Both the position numbers and the translations under genes were made by a program. From Gemmatimonadota bacterium (GTDB taxonomy: Bacteria > Latescibacterota > UBA2968 > UBA8231), in the NCBI GenBank assembly GCA_018672475.1, contig JABHFS010000001.1, forward strand, positions 1 to 64,000: DNA of 64,000 nt. The letters are read 5' to 3'. The notes beneath the pieces are model-generated. The model ran no database searches. It saw only the letters and a program-made list of their open reading frames with translations, and was not told where the DNA came from. Shown piece after piece: positions 53,290 to 61,596 of this stretch (positions within the stretch are counted from its first letter, which is position 1; the number at the start of each line of letters is the position of its first letter).

Positions 53290-53430
53290 CGGTCCATCTT
53301 GGGATAATCCCCTTGCTCATGCACGCATCGCTGCGCGATAGGCGCCCTGGGGGAACTTGGAACACACTACTGTGTTCCTCCGAGGGCAGTCCCCGATTTC
53401 ACTGTCCTGTGAAATCGGGGACTGCAAATC
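53290..53430. repeat. Intergenic hairpin element, possible REP/MITE-like repeat
   Basis: Two perfect hairpins in series: ggaacaca/tgtgttcc (53359-53378, 4-nt loop) and a 16-bp stem starting gcagtccccgatttca (53386-53401) with its complement at 53410-53425 and an 8-nt loop. Just upstream, gctcatgcacgcatcgctgcgcg resembles gctcatgcacgtatcgcgctgcgg at about 7008-7031. No T tract follows the large stem, so it is not a standard terminator. The resemblance to a distant site suggests a dispersed repeat. Confidence 0.55.
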
Positions 53431-53528
53431 CGCTGTGGGGATATCCTCAGACGGACCTCAGCCATGTCGGATAGATTTTATAGGGCTTGGAGAATGAGAG
53501 AGTAAAACGATAACATTGGATTGATATT

Positions 53529-54527
53529 ATGCAGAGAGTGGGAGTGATTGGTTTGGGGCCTATCGGCAATAGGCATGCCAGCATATACGCGGCGATGGAG
53601 AATGCGGAGTTAGCCGGGGTTTGTGATGTGGATCGCGAGCGGGCGGATGCTACGGCGGCGCGTCTTGGCGTTAGAGCATTTTATAGTGTGCAGGAAATGT
53701 TGGGCGAGGTCGAGTTGCATATGGCGAGTGTGGCGACCGGGGGGGAAGAGTATGGCAGCGACCACTATCAGCCGACGATCGAGGCGCTGGAGGGCGGTTT
53801 GCACGTCTTGTGCGAGAAGCCGATTTCCAATGAGATCGCGCCGGCAGAGCAGATGGTGGCACTCGCCAAGGAGAAGGGGCTTTGTTTCGGCGTCGACTTG
53901 AACCATCGTTTTACGCCGGCGGCGCGGTTGGCCAAGCAGTGGATGGAGGACGGCCGGGTCGGACACTTGCTCTTTATGAATATGAGCATGTGGATCCAGA
54001 ATCCGCGCGAGTCGAGTCCGTGGTTTCAGATTAAGGCGCTGCACCCGCACACCGTCGATATCATGCGCTATTATTGCGGCGATATTGAGGCGGTGCAGTG
54101 TTTCGCGGTGAAGGCACCGGGGCGGTCAATCTATTCGACGGCGCAATTCAATATGCGCTTTAAGAATGGTTGCCTGGGGCACCTGACCGGCTCGTATGAC
54201 ATTGAACGCGGGCATCCGATGGAACGATGTGAAGTGGCGGGGCTGAAGGGGCGCTTTGTAATCGACGATATGTATCGCGAGGCGACGCTGTATCCGGCGG
54301 GTGATATGGAGAAGCGGGTTTTTTCGAACCCGGTCTTCGGCGGCATGCGCGACTTCGAGGATACGTTCGTAAATCGCTTGGGGCATTTTGTCGAGCAGTT
54401 AGAGGAGGGGGCCAAGCCGGAGGATATCGACGGGTCAGGGCACGACGGGCTGCAGGCGCAAAAGGTGCTGGCGGCGGCGATTGAGTCGGTGAAACGGGAA
54501 GAAATAGTTTACGTCGAGGAACAATAG
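53529..54527 (+). CDS. Gfo/Idh/MocA family oxidoreductase, tandem paralogue
   Basis: 332 residues. VGVIGLGPIGNRHASIY, AGVCDVDRERADATAARLGV, GGLHVLCEKPISNEIAPAEQMVALAKEK, DLNHRFTPAARLAKQWM, IKALHPHTVDIMRYYCGD, CLGHLTGSYDIERGHPMERCEV. Same architecture as 52274-53269, and they may act on related sugars or in sequence. Its stop overlaps the GTG start of the molybdoprotein (TAGTG), so the two are translationally coupled. Confidence 0.93.
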   Translation: MQRVGVIGLGPIGNRHASIYAAMENAELAGVCDVDRERADATAARLGVRAFYSVQEMLGEVELHMASVATGGEEYGSDHYQPTIEALEGGLHVLCEKPISNEIAPAEQMVALAKEKGLCFGVDLNHRFTPAARLAKQWMEDGRVGHLLFMNMSMWIQNPRESSPWFQIKALHPHTVDIMRYYCGDIEAVQCFAVKAPGRSIYSTAQFNMRFKNGCLGHLTGSYDIERGHPMERCEVAGLKGRFVIDDMYREATLYPAGDMEKRVFSNPVFGGMRDFEDTFVNRLGHFVEQLEEGAKPEDIDGSGHDGLQAQKVLAAAIESVKREEIVYVEEQ

Positions 54528-55168
54528 TGCAATACAACGAAAAAATGCTCGCGGCCAAGGCCAAGCTCTTAGAGCGCTTCAAAAAACAGGAGCCGCGCCA
54601 AACGGACCCGAACCAAGAACGCTTGCCTCCGGGGCAACACCTGACGAATGGATTCCCTGTGCTCGACCTCGGTGTCAGACCGAAGTTCAACCCCGAAAGC
54701 TGGCGCTTTAAGGTTGAGGGTTTGGTTGAGGAGCCGTTCGATCTAGGCTGGGATGAATTCCAGGCCTTGCCGCGCGAAAAGCAGACGTCCGACTTCCACT
54801 GTGTGACGACCTGGTCGAAATACGATGTCGATTGGGATGGCGTGAGGTTTGTCGATTTGGCCGCGATCGTGCGTCCCACCGAAGAGGCAAATTTTGTAAT
54901 CGCGCACGGTTGCGACGACTACACGACAAACCTGCCGCTGGCGGATTGCCTCGACCAGGACGTGATATTAGCGGACCGGCTCTATGGCCAGCCGCTGCCG
55001 ATTGAACACGGCGGGCCTATGCGATTGATCGTACCGGCGCTATACGCTTGGAAATCGGCCAAGTTTTTACAGAAACTGGTCTTTGTCGCGGAGGATCAGC
55101 CGGGTTTTTGGGAGGAACGGGGTTACCACGACCGCGGCGACCCCTGGCAGGAAGAGCGCTACGGCTAG
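54527..55168 (+). CDS. Molybdopterin-dependent oxidoreductase of the sulfite oxidase fold
   Basis: 213 residues forming the Mo-cofactor domain of the sulfite oxidase/YedY (MsrP) family. WRFKVEGLVEEPFDLGWDEFQ, then SDFHCVTTWSKYDVDWDGVRF with the Cys that should ligate molybdenum, HGCDDYTTNLPLADCLDQDV, and HGGPMRLIVPALYAWKSAKFLQKLVFV. There is no Tat signal and no dimerisation domain, so it is a short cytoplasmic type, like YuiH-like proteins. The start is GTG at 54527, coupled to the oxidoreductase gene. The electron acceptor and substrate are unknown. Confidence 0.87.
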   Translation: MQYNEKMLAAKAKLLERFKKQEPRQTDPNQERLPPGQHLTNGFPVLDLGVRPKFNPESWRFKVEGLVEEPFDLGWDEFQALPREKQTSDFHCVTTWSKYDVDWDGVRFVDLAAIVRPTEEANFVIAHGCDDYTTNLPLADCLDQDVILADRLYGQPLPIEHGGPMRLIVPALYAWKSAKFLQKLVFVAEDQPGFWEERGYHDRGDPWQEERYG

Positions 55169-55668
55169 AAGCTGTTCAGGTCGTAACGGACGGCGTTGAG
55201 CGCGCTTGTTAGTGCACGACCGGCTTCGTCGGCTTCGGCGAGTCTTACGCCGAATTGTTCGAAAAATGCAGAATCGTTTAGACGGGCGCCCTCGATGGCC
55301 AGGTCGAAGGCCTCCAGGCGCAGGCGCAGATAGTTGCGCAGGTGTTTGTGCACGGTGGCCAATTCTGGGGCGGGAGTAATTTCCTGCACCTTGTTGGAGA
55401 GCGCGATAAGCTTCGGATGGAAGTGAGATTGGATCAGCGGGACGATCACGTCGCTGGAGACTGAGTCGGCGGGTACGGCGCGGGCGATTTCCATATCCAA
55501 CGAGCGCAGCTCTTGCAATAGCGGCTTGAGGTGGCCGAGATAGGCGTCGATGGCCCCTGCGGTGGTGCGAGGCACTTCTTCTTCGGTGATTTCGCCGCAA
55601 CCGAGTGCGATAAGGCAGCATCCCATCGCGCCCAAAAATTTTGTCAACACGTGTTTTAATCCCTTCAT
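55165..55668 (-). CDS. Helical lipoprotein of unknown function
   Basis: 167 residues. A lipoprotein signal (LTKFLGAMGCCLIALGCG, lipobox IALGC) leads to a helical domain (AIDAYLGHLKPLLQELRSLD, LIQSHFHPKLIALSNKVQEI, LRNYLRLRLEAFDLAIEGAR). I do not recognise a family. Its ATG overlaps the stop of the MBL-fold gene upstream (ATGA), so it is the last gene of a three-gene minus-strand operon. It converges with the molybdoprotein gene, overlapping by 4 bp. Confidence 0.7.
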   Translation of the reverse strand: MKGLKHVLTKFLGAMGCCLIALGCGEITEEEVPRTTAGAIDAYLGHLKPLLQELRSLDMEIARAVPADSVSSDVIVPLIQSHFHPKLIALSNKVQEITPAPELATVHKHLRNYLRLRLEAFDLAIEGARLNDSAFFEQFGVRLAEADEAGRALTSALNAVRYDLNSF

Positions 55669-56492
55669 AGTGCGTATTCGGTTCCTTCGCGTCCGGCGTC
55701 GACGGCTACGCCGTTTCCTGAACAGGCCGCTAAAATGGTGTCTATTTCTGTATCACTGCGGTCGGGGTGGTGACTGAAGAGCACTAGCCTGCCGACTTTG
55801 GCCCGTACGGCGATATCGATGCCGTCATCAATAGAGCAATGACCCCTGCCGCGATGTTTCGGGTATTCTTCGGAGGTTAGCATGGCGTCGTGGAAGAGCA
55901 GGTCGACGCCTGCAATAAGATCAATGACCTGTTGGCGATGCGCTTCTTGTAAATACTCGACATCGGGTAAATAAGCGATCGAACGTCCGTTGGCTTCGAT
56001 GCGGAAGCCCAGGCAGGTTATGCCTGCTTGATGGTTGATGAGGGCGGTTTTTATTTTTGCCGTGCCGATAGAAAAATCACTTGCTTCGACGTCTTCGACG
56101 ACCACATCGGCTCCGATGCCCTCGAGGAAAAAATTTGGCACGGGGCAAAAAATGGTGTCCATCTGGGTTCGGAGTTGGGAGGGCAGCGCAGTATCGGGGC
56201 CGTAGATGGTGACGTGGTTCCCCGGTATTAACATCGGTATAAAGAAGGGGATGCCCTGGATATGATCCCAGTGGACGTGGGTCAGGAGGATATGCGCGCG
56301 GCCCTGGCCCCGTCCGAAGTCGCCTTTAAGCAGATCGTTGCCCAACCAATGCAGGCCCATGCCCGCGTCGAGGATGAGTGTGTGGGTGCCCTCGACCTGA
56401 ACTTCGAGGCAGACGGTATTGCCCCCGTGGATCTGGGTGTTCGGGTGGGGGGTGGGCACCTGTGCGCGGGTGCCCCAAAGCTTGACCTTCAA
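55665..56492 (-). CDS. MBL-fold metallo-hydrolase
   Basis: About 275 residues of metallo-beta-lactamase fold, phosphodiesterase-like. Seen: KLWGTRAQVPTPHPNTQIHGGNTVCLEV, LILDAGMGLHWLG, ILLTHVHWDHIQGIPFF (HxHxDH), FHDAMLTSEEYPKHRGRGHCS, and LVLFSHHPDRSDTEID. The order resembles RNase Z-like and PqqB-type phosphodiesterases. The TTG at 56492 has AGAGAGG 7 bp upstream and fits the family start; the frame is open to 56540. It follows its paralogue by 13 bp. Confidence 0.88.
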   Translation of the reverse strand: MKVKLWGTRAQVPTPHPNTQIHGGNTVCLEVQVEGTHTLILDAGMGLHWLGNDLLKGDFGRGQGRAHILLTHVHWDHIQGIPFFIPMLIPGNHVTIYGPDTALPSQLRTQMDTIFCPVPNFFLEGIGADVVVEDVEASDFSIGTAKIKTALINHQAGITCLGFRIEANGRSIAYLPDVEYLQEAHRQQVIDLIAGVDLLFHDAMLTSEEYPKHRGRGHCSIDDGIDIAVRAKVGRLVLFSHHPDRSDTEIDTILAACSGNGVAVDAGREGTEYAL

Positions 56493-56505
56493 GGTTGAAC
56501 CTCTC

Positions 56506-57372
56506 TTAGAGCGCCAACTCCAGGCCTTCGACCGAGGCAAAGAGGTCGAAGGGAGCTTCTTTGCGATAGCGCGCCTGAATGGCGTCTATTTCGTCGTCGC
56601 TGCGGTGTGGCTCATGATGGAAGAGGGCCAGACGTTCGATCTGAGCCTCTTCGCCGAGACGCAGGGCGTCTCCGGGCCGGCTGTGTCCCCAGTCGGGCTT
56701 GTACTCTTCGGGGAGGAAGAAAGTATCGCAAACCATAAGGTCCGCTCTGTGGGCGAGATCAAGTGCACCTTTTTGCAGGTGTCGATGCCAGGCCCGCTGT
56801 TGCTCGGGGGAACCGTTTTTCATGCCGTCCCCGAGCAGAATCGGACCGTAGAGATCGACATCGCTGACATAGGACAGGACTTTGCCCTGGTGCTCGATAC
56901 GGTAACCGCCGGTAACGCTGGGGTGGTTTAGCCGGTGGCAGGTGATTTGCGCCTCGCCAATAGTGATGGGTTCGCCGTCCTGCAATTCAATAAACTCGAT
57001 TTGCGCTTCGGCATCGGCGAGTGGGATTGGGGAAAAAGGGGCCTGTTGTTGGGCCCGGAAGATATCGCCGAGTGAACGGTCCTCATGAGCTAATGAATAA
57101 ATGCGGATATGGGCGTTTTTGTTGTACTGGGGGGCAAAGTGCGGAAAGCCTTGTATATGATCCCAATGGGTGTGGCCGATGAGCAGGTGGATTTCCAGTT
57201 GATCGCGTTCGACAAGGTCTTTGCCGAGTGAGCAAATACCGGTGCCGGCATCGATAATCAGGCAGGTTTCCCCTGCCGACACCTCTAGACAAGGGGTATT
57301 ACCGCCATAACGGACGCTATGTGGGGCCGCGACGGGGTAGGAGCCGCGAACCCCCCTGAAGGTGATCTGCAT
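56506..57372 (-). CDS. MBL-fold metallo-hydrolase, tandem paralogue
   Basis: 288 residues. QITFRGVRGSYPVAAPHSVRYGGNTPCLEV, LIIDAGTGICSLG, LLIGHTHWDHIQGFPHF (HxHxDH), LNHPSVTGGYRIEHQGKVLSYVSDVD, MVCDTFFLPEEYKPDWGHSRPGDA, and LALFHHEPHRSDDEID. It closely parallels the downstream gene; both end in an E-x-x-L/Y-A-L tail (VEGLELAL against GREGTEYAL). First gene of the minus-strand operon. Such paired enzymes may act as a heterodimer or on related cyclic nucleotide or phosphodiester substrates; this is inference. Confidence 0.9.
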   Translation of the reverse strand: MQITFRGVRGSYPVAAPHSVRYGGNTPCLEVSAGETCLIIDAGTGICSLGKDLVERDQLEIHLLIGHTHWDHIQGFPHFAPQYNKNAHIRIYSLAHEDRSLGDIFRAQQQAPFSPIPLADAEAQIEFIELQDGEPITIGEAQITCHRLNHPSVTGGYRIEHQGKVLSYVSDVDLYGPILLGDGMKNGSPEQQRAWHRHLQKGALDLAHRADLMVCDTFFLPEEYKPDWGHSRPGDALRLGEEAQIERLALFHHEPHRSDDEIDAIQARYRKEAPFDLFASVEGLELAL

Positions 57373-57544
57373 GATACGGATCTATAGGTTTATACTGAAT
57401 ATAGGAAGTTTATACAGTTTATTATATGACGGATATCTTTATTTCACAAGGATTTACTTTACATTGACATTTTCGTTTTGGCGGGCTCTATCAGTTGAAC
57501 TGAAGTAGATTCGCGGCATCCCTAATAGGAATAAAAAGCAGACA

Positions 57545-57573
57545 TTTACAAGGACATAGGCGTTTGTTATAAT
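57545..57573 (+). promoter_or_regulatory. Sigma70-type promoter for lepB and probably the proteasome operon
   Basis: TTTACA (57545-57550) and a consensus TATAAT (57568-57573) are separated by 17 bp. Transcription would start near 57580, giving a leader of about 23 nt before the lepB ATG at 57603. No other strong promoter is obvious down to 63310, where gene gaps are short or overlapping. Confidence 0.65.
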
Positions 57574-57602
57574 ATTTGGAAGCCTTTTATTTGAGGAGAA
57601 AA

Positions 57603-58307
57603 ATGAATAGTACCAGCAAAAAATCGGGTATCGGCGAATATGTGTCCTCGATTCTGATCGCTATTGGTTTAGCCCTGTTGATTCGCACTGGAGTCGTCCA
57701 GGCCTTCTATATTCCTTCGGGATCGATGGAAGATACGCTCCTGGTCGGCGACTATCTTTTGGCCAATAAGTTTATCTACGGCGCGCCCATCGATGTGCCG
57801 CTGACCAATATTTCCCTCTTTCGCCTGCCCGCGATTAGAGATCCTGAGCCGGGAGATATCGTTATTTTTCGCTCGCCGGTGGATGAGGACCGCGATTTGA
57901 TCAAACGCTGTGTCGCGATTGGGGGGCAAGAGATACGAATCGTCAATAAAGTGCTCTATATTGACGGCGCGCCTTTCCAAGACCCGCCTTTGGCCAAATA
58001 TGTCGATCGGACCTTCTACCCGGCGATGGCCAATCCCAGGGACAATTTTGGCCCTTATACCGTGCCTGCGGATCATTTTTTTATGATGGGCGATAATCGC
58101 GACAATAGCGCCGATAGTCGATATTGGCGGGCGGTGCCGAAAGAATTGATTAAGGGCAAGGCGATGAGCATATATTGGTCTTGGGCGCCGGATACCCGTG
58201 GGCCTTATTACACCGACTTGAGTTCATTGCCGAAGGTGGCGGCGAGCTTTGCCTGGCGTCTGCCCGGCCGAGTGCGTTACGAGCGCCTCGGCGATGTGAT
58301 TCACTAA
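57603..58307 (+). CDS. lepB: Signal peptidase I
   Basis: 234 residues. An N-terminal membrane helix (EYVSSILIAIGLALLIRTGV) anchors a periplasmic catalytic domain with the Ser/Lys dyad. Ser41 is in YIPSGSMEDTLLVGD and Lys101 in DLIKRCVAIGGQE. Box E, FMMGDNRDNSADSRYW, is also clear. It removes signal peptides from exported proteins. The ATG at 57603 has GAGGAG 5 bp upstream and lies behind a consensus promoter; the TTG at 57576 overlaps the promoter and is unlikely. It is 12 bp before arc, so it seems to be the first gene of the proteasome operon. Confidence 0.95.
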   Translation: MNSTSKKSGIGEYVSSILIAIGLALLIRTGVVQAFYIPSGSMEDTLLVGDYLLANKFIYGAPIDVPLTNISLFRLPAIRDPEPGDIVIFRSPVDEDRDLIKRCVAIGGQEIRIVNKVLYIDGAPFQDPPLAKYVDRTFYPAMANPRDNFGPYTVPADHFFMMGDNRDNSADSRYWRAVPKELIKGKAMSIYWSWAPDTRGPYYTDLSSLPKVAASFAWRLPGRVRYERLGDVIH

Positions 58308-58319
58308 GCGGAGGATGCG

Positions 58320-60032
58320 ATGAACCGCAGGAATTCGCGCGACGATTACGACGACGGTTTAGACGGTGCGAGCGAGTCGGAGGAGCAGACCGAGGACGAA
58401 CCGTTGCGATTGGTCGATGAACTGCTCGCACTGGCCCCGGATCGCGATTCGGGCCGGCCGTTGCTCTACCAACTCAGACGCCAACTGATGGATCGCGAAA
58501 TATCGTACCAGGAGGCCCGGCGGGTGGCTGTGGAGCTCGAAACGGCTCTTGAGAAAGTGACCGCCCCCGCGAACCGCGTCGGCATTTTCTTGGGGATGCC
58601 GAGCGAGGGGATCGCCACGGTCTATGTTGGCGGATCCGAATACTATACTAATATCGATCCGCGCGTTGAAGCCGCCGAGCTCAAGGTTGGTTGCCGGGTC
58701 TTGGTCAATGAGGCGTATGCGGTCGTTGGCGATTTGGGTTATAGCCCTTCTGGCCCGGTGGCCAAAATTGGCGATTTACTCGAGGGGGGCCGGTTGCGCA
58801 TCGCGCAGGCGCATGGGGCCCAAGAGATGATCCTGGAGCGCTCGGCGGATCTGGCTGATGTCAATCTGCAGGTGGGCGACGAAGTGCGGATGGATCCGGC
58901 TTTCAAGGTCGCGTTGGAACTTTTGCAGACAACGGGCAGCAAGGAATATTTCATCGAGGATGTTCCGCCGACCCCATGGGAGAGCATTGGCGGGCAGGAG
59001 GAGGCGATCCAGGCGATTCGCGATACCATCGAGTTGCCGGCGTTGCATCCAGAGCTTTTCAAGCGCTTCGAATATTCGACCCCCAAGGGTTTCCTGCTCT
59101 ATGGCCCTCCGGGTTGCGGCAAGACCCTGATCGGCAAAGCCACCGCCTACAATTTGGTGCAGCACATGCGCGAGGAGGAAGGGCTCGAGCTAGAAGAATA
59201 CTTCATGCACATCAAAGGGCCGGAGATTCTCAATATGTGGCTCGGCGAGACCGAGCGGATGGTACGGGAGATCTTTGCCCAAGCCCGCCAGAAGCGCAAA
59301 GAAGGTTATCTGCCCTTTATCTTTATCGACGAGGCCGAGTCGATTTTGGGCACCCGGCGTTCTATGCGTAGCCACAATATTTCCAATACCGTCGTGCCGA
59401 TGTTTTGCACCGAGATGGACGGCATTGAGTCGCTGCACGACGTGGTGCTGGTCTTGGCGTCGAATCGCCACGACCTGATCGACCCGGCGATTCTCCGCCC
59501 CGGCCGCATTGACCGCAAGATTAAGGTCGCCCGTCCAAACTATGAGGCTGCACGCGATATCTTGGGGATCTATATCAAAGCCGAATTGCCGATCGATCGC
59601 GAGGAGATCAAACAGCACGGTGGCGTAGAAGAAGCGCGGGCGGCGTTGGTCCAGGCGGGTTTGGACGAGCTATTCGCTAAGAGCGATGAGGCTCGTTTTT
59701 TGGAGGTCTCTTTGCGCAGCGGGCGGCAAGAAGTGCTTTATCGCGGCGACCTGACTTCGGGGGCGATTATCGCTTCGGTGGTGTCGAGGGCCAAGGAAAT
59801 GGCCATCAAGCGGGCCATCGCCAACAACGACCCCGATGGCGGCATCTGCAGCGAAGATTTGCGGCTGGCGGCGCGGGCCGAATACCGCGAGAACGAGGTG
59901 TTCCCGCCCTCCGACAGCGTCGAAGACTGGCTCAAATTACTCGATTACGAGCCCGAGAACGTAGTGAAGGTTATGCCGGTCAAGCCCCAAACGGAAAAGG
60001 CGCCCGAGCCGCGTTCGGGTCGGGTGATCTGA
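58320..60032 (+). CDS. arc: Proteasome-associated ATPase (Arc/Mpa)
   Basis: A 570-residue AAA+ unfoldase that feeds tagged proteins to the 20S core. An acidic tail and N-terminal helix (about 45-80: LYQLRRQLMDREISYQEARR) form the coiled coil expected to bind the modifier. Two OB-like regions follow (NRVGIFLGMPSEGIATVYVGG, LKVGCRVLVNEAYAVVG). The AAA domain has Walker A YGPPGCGKTLIG, the pore-loop region EYFMHIKGPEILNMWLGETE, Walker B PFIFIDEAESIL, sensor VLVLASNRHD and the Arg finger in LRPGRIDRKIKVARP. The C-terminus ends SGRVI; the hydrophobic-Tyr-X tail (QYL in Mycobacterium Mpa) is missing. AGCGGAGG precedes the ATG. Confidence 0.95.
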   Translation: MNRRNSRDDYDDGLDGASESEEQTEDEPLRLVDELLALAPDRDSGRPLLYQLRRQLMDREISYQEARRVAVELETALEKVTAPANRVGIFLGMPSEGIATVYVGGSEYYTNIDPRVEAAELKVGCRVLVNEAYAVVGDLGYSPSGPVAKIGDLLEGGRLRIAQAHGAQEMILERSADLADVNLQVGDEVRMDPAFKVALELLQTTGSKEYFIEDVPPTPWESIGGQEEAIQAIRDTIELPALHPELFKRFEYSTPKGFLLYGPPGCGKTLIGKATAYNLVQHMREEEGLELEEYFMHIKGPEILNMWLGETERMVREIFAQARQKRKEGYLPFIFIDEAESILGTRRSMRSHNISNTVVPMFCTEMDGIESLHDVVLVLASNRHDLIDPAILRPGRIDRKIKVARPNYEAARDILGIYIKAELPIDREEIKQHGGVEEARAALVQAGLDELFAKSDEARFLEVSLRSGRQEVLYRGDLTSGAIIASVVSRAKEMAIKRAIANNDPDGGICSEDLRLAARAEYRENEVFPPSDSVEDWLKLLDYEPENVVKVMPVKPQTEKAPEPRSGRVI

Positions 60033-60039
60033 CGGGCTT

Positions 60040-61596
60040 ATGCGGCGAATCTGTGGGGTAGAAACCGAATACGGAATACAGGTGGACGGGGTCGATAATA
60101 TGGACGTGGTGGTGGAGTCCATGGAATTGATCCGCTGTTACCTGCATCAGGACTTCGTCGCGATATGGAACTACGCGCTGGAGAACCCGCGTTTGGATAT
60201 GCGCGGCTTCGAAGTTGACGAGCTGCGCAACGACGTTGACGAGACGCTGCACCTGCAGAAGGACCGCCAGCGCCAGATCCCGCTCAAAGACCTCAAGAGC
60301 GACCTGATTATCCACAATGGCGCCCGTCTTTACAATGACCATACCCATCCCGAATTTTCGACCCCCGAATGTTATGGTCTACACGACCTAGTGGCCGTCG
60401 ACCGCGCTGGCGAGCAGATCTTGCTGCAATGTGCCAAAGAGCGCACGGCAACGCGCGGCGAGGGCGTTGTTCGGCTCTATAAGAACAATACTGACTTCGA
60501 AGGGCACAGCTACGGTTGCCACGAGAATTTCCTGCTCAGCCGGGAGATTCCCTTCCAGCAGGTGATTGACGGACTGCTGCCCTTCGTAGTGACGCGGCAG
60601 ATTTTCGCCGGGGCCGGCAAGGTCGGTGTTGAACAGGACAGCAGAGCCAGCGCTGCGACTTATCAGTTGGCCCAGCGCGCTGATTTTTTTGAGGTCATCG
60701 CCAGCGTCGATACGATGCATCGCCGGCCGTTGGTTAACACCCGTGACGAACCGCATGCCGACGCCGACCGCTATCGTCGCCTCCATCTGATCATCGGCGA
60801 CGCAAATATGTGCGAATACGCGACCGCGCTGAAGGTCGGCAGTGCGGCTTTGGCGATCGATCTGCTGGAAGCCGGCGAACTGCCTACTTGTGAATTGGCC
60901 GATCCGATCGGTGCGCTCAAGGAGATTTCCCGCGATGAGTCCCGGCACTGGACCGTGGTCTTGGCTGCGGGGAGAACCAGTTCGGCTTTGGAAATTCAGA
61001 CCGATATCATGATGGCGGCCCAGCGGCTTTTTAAAGGGCGCGATAAGGAGACCGACTGGATCCTTGACGAATGGCGCGGCACGCTGGAGGCCTTGGCGCG
61101 AGATCCGCAAGAGCTGATCGGACGTCTCGATTGGGTGACCAAAAAGTGGCTATTGGATGCATTCGCAGAGTCGGAGGGACTCGACTGGGAAAAACCCGCG
61201 GATCGCACTTGGCTGCAGAGTCAGGATCTCGAATATCACAATATCGACCCGGCCGAAGGCCTTTATTCTATGCTGGAGCAGCAAGGCCAGGTAGAACGCC
61301 TAGTCACCGAGGAGGACGTGCTCAGGGCCATGGTCGATCCGCCACGGGATACCCGGGCGTACTTTCGCGGCAAAACGTTGCAGAAATTCTCCAACGAAGT
61401 GCGTTCGCTTAACTGGGACAGCATCGAATTTTCCGTTGGAGGCGGTAGCCGAGTCGTCGATCTCAAGGGTTGTGTAGACGAGCAGACGGCAGCTTATTAC
61501 AATGAAGCCTTAGACGCTGCGACAAGCGTTGAGGATCTGTTGCAAAGACTGGCGGTTGCTTCCGGGCAGCCACCCGAAACAGGAGGTGCCCAATGA
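60040..61596 (+). CDS. dop: Deamidase/depupylase Dop
   Basis: 518 residues of the glutamine-synthetase-like Dop/PafA fold. ATP/Mg Glu: ICGVETEYGI. The Dop-specific insertion (about 14-88, with NPRLDMRGFEVDEL like the SPLRDARGF of actinobacterial Dop) separates it from PafA. Catalytic Asp100 is in IIHNGARLYNDHTHPEFSTPEC. Further motifs: LYKNNTDFEGHSYGCHENFL, FVVTRQIFAGAGKVG, and INTRDEPHADADRYRRLH-like NTRDEPHADADRYRRLHLII. Dop deamidates the modifier's C-terminal Gln to Glu and removes tags. Its stop overlaps the modifier start (ATGA), so the two are translationally coupled. Confidence 0.95.
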   Translation: MRRICGVETEYGIQVDGVDNMDVVVESMELIRCYLHQDFVAIWNYALENPRLDMRGFEVDELRNDVDETLHLQKDRQRQIPLKDLKSDLIIHNGARLYNDHTHPEFSTPECYGLHDLVAVDRAGEQILLQCAKERTATRGEGVVRLYKNNTDFEGHSYGCHENFLLSREIPFQQVIDGLLPFVVTRQIFAGAGKVGVEQDSRASAATYQLAQRADFFEVIASVDTMHRRPLVNTRDEPHADADRYRRLHLIIGDANMCEYATALKVGSAALAIDLLEAGELPTCELADPIGALKEISRDESRHWTVVLAAGRTSSALEIQTDIMMAAQRLFKGRDKETDWILDEWRGTLEALARDPQELIGRLDWVTKKWLLDAFAESEGLDWEKPADRTWLQSQDLEYHNIDPAEGLYSMLEQQGQVERLVTEEDVLRAMVDPPRDTRAYFRGKTLQKFSNEVRSLNWDSIEFSVGGGSRVVDLKGCVDEQTAAYYNEALDAATSVEDLLQRLAVASGQPPETGGAQ

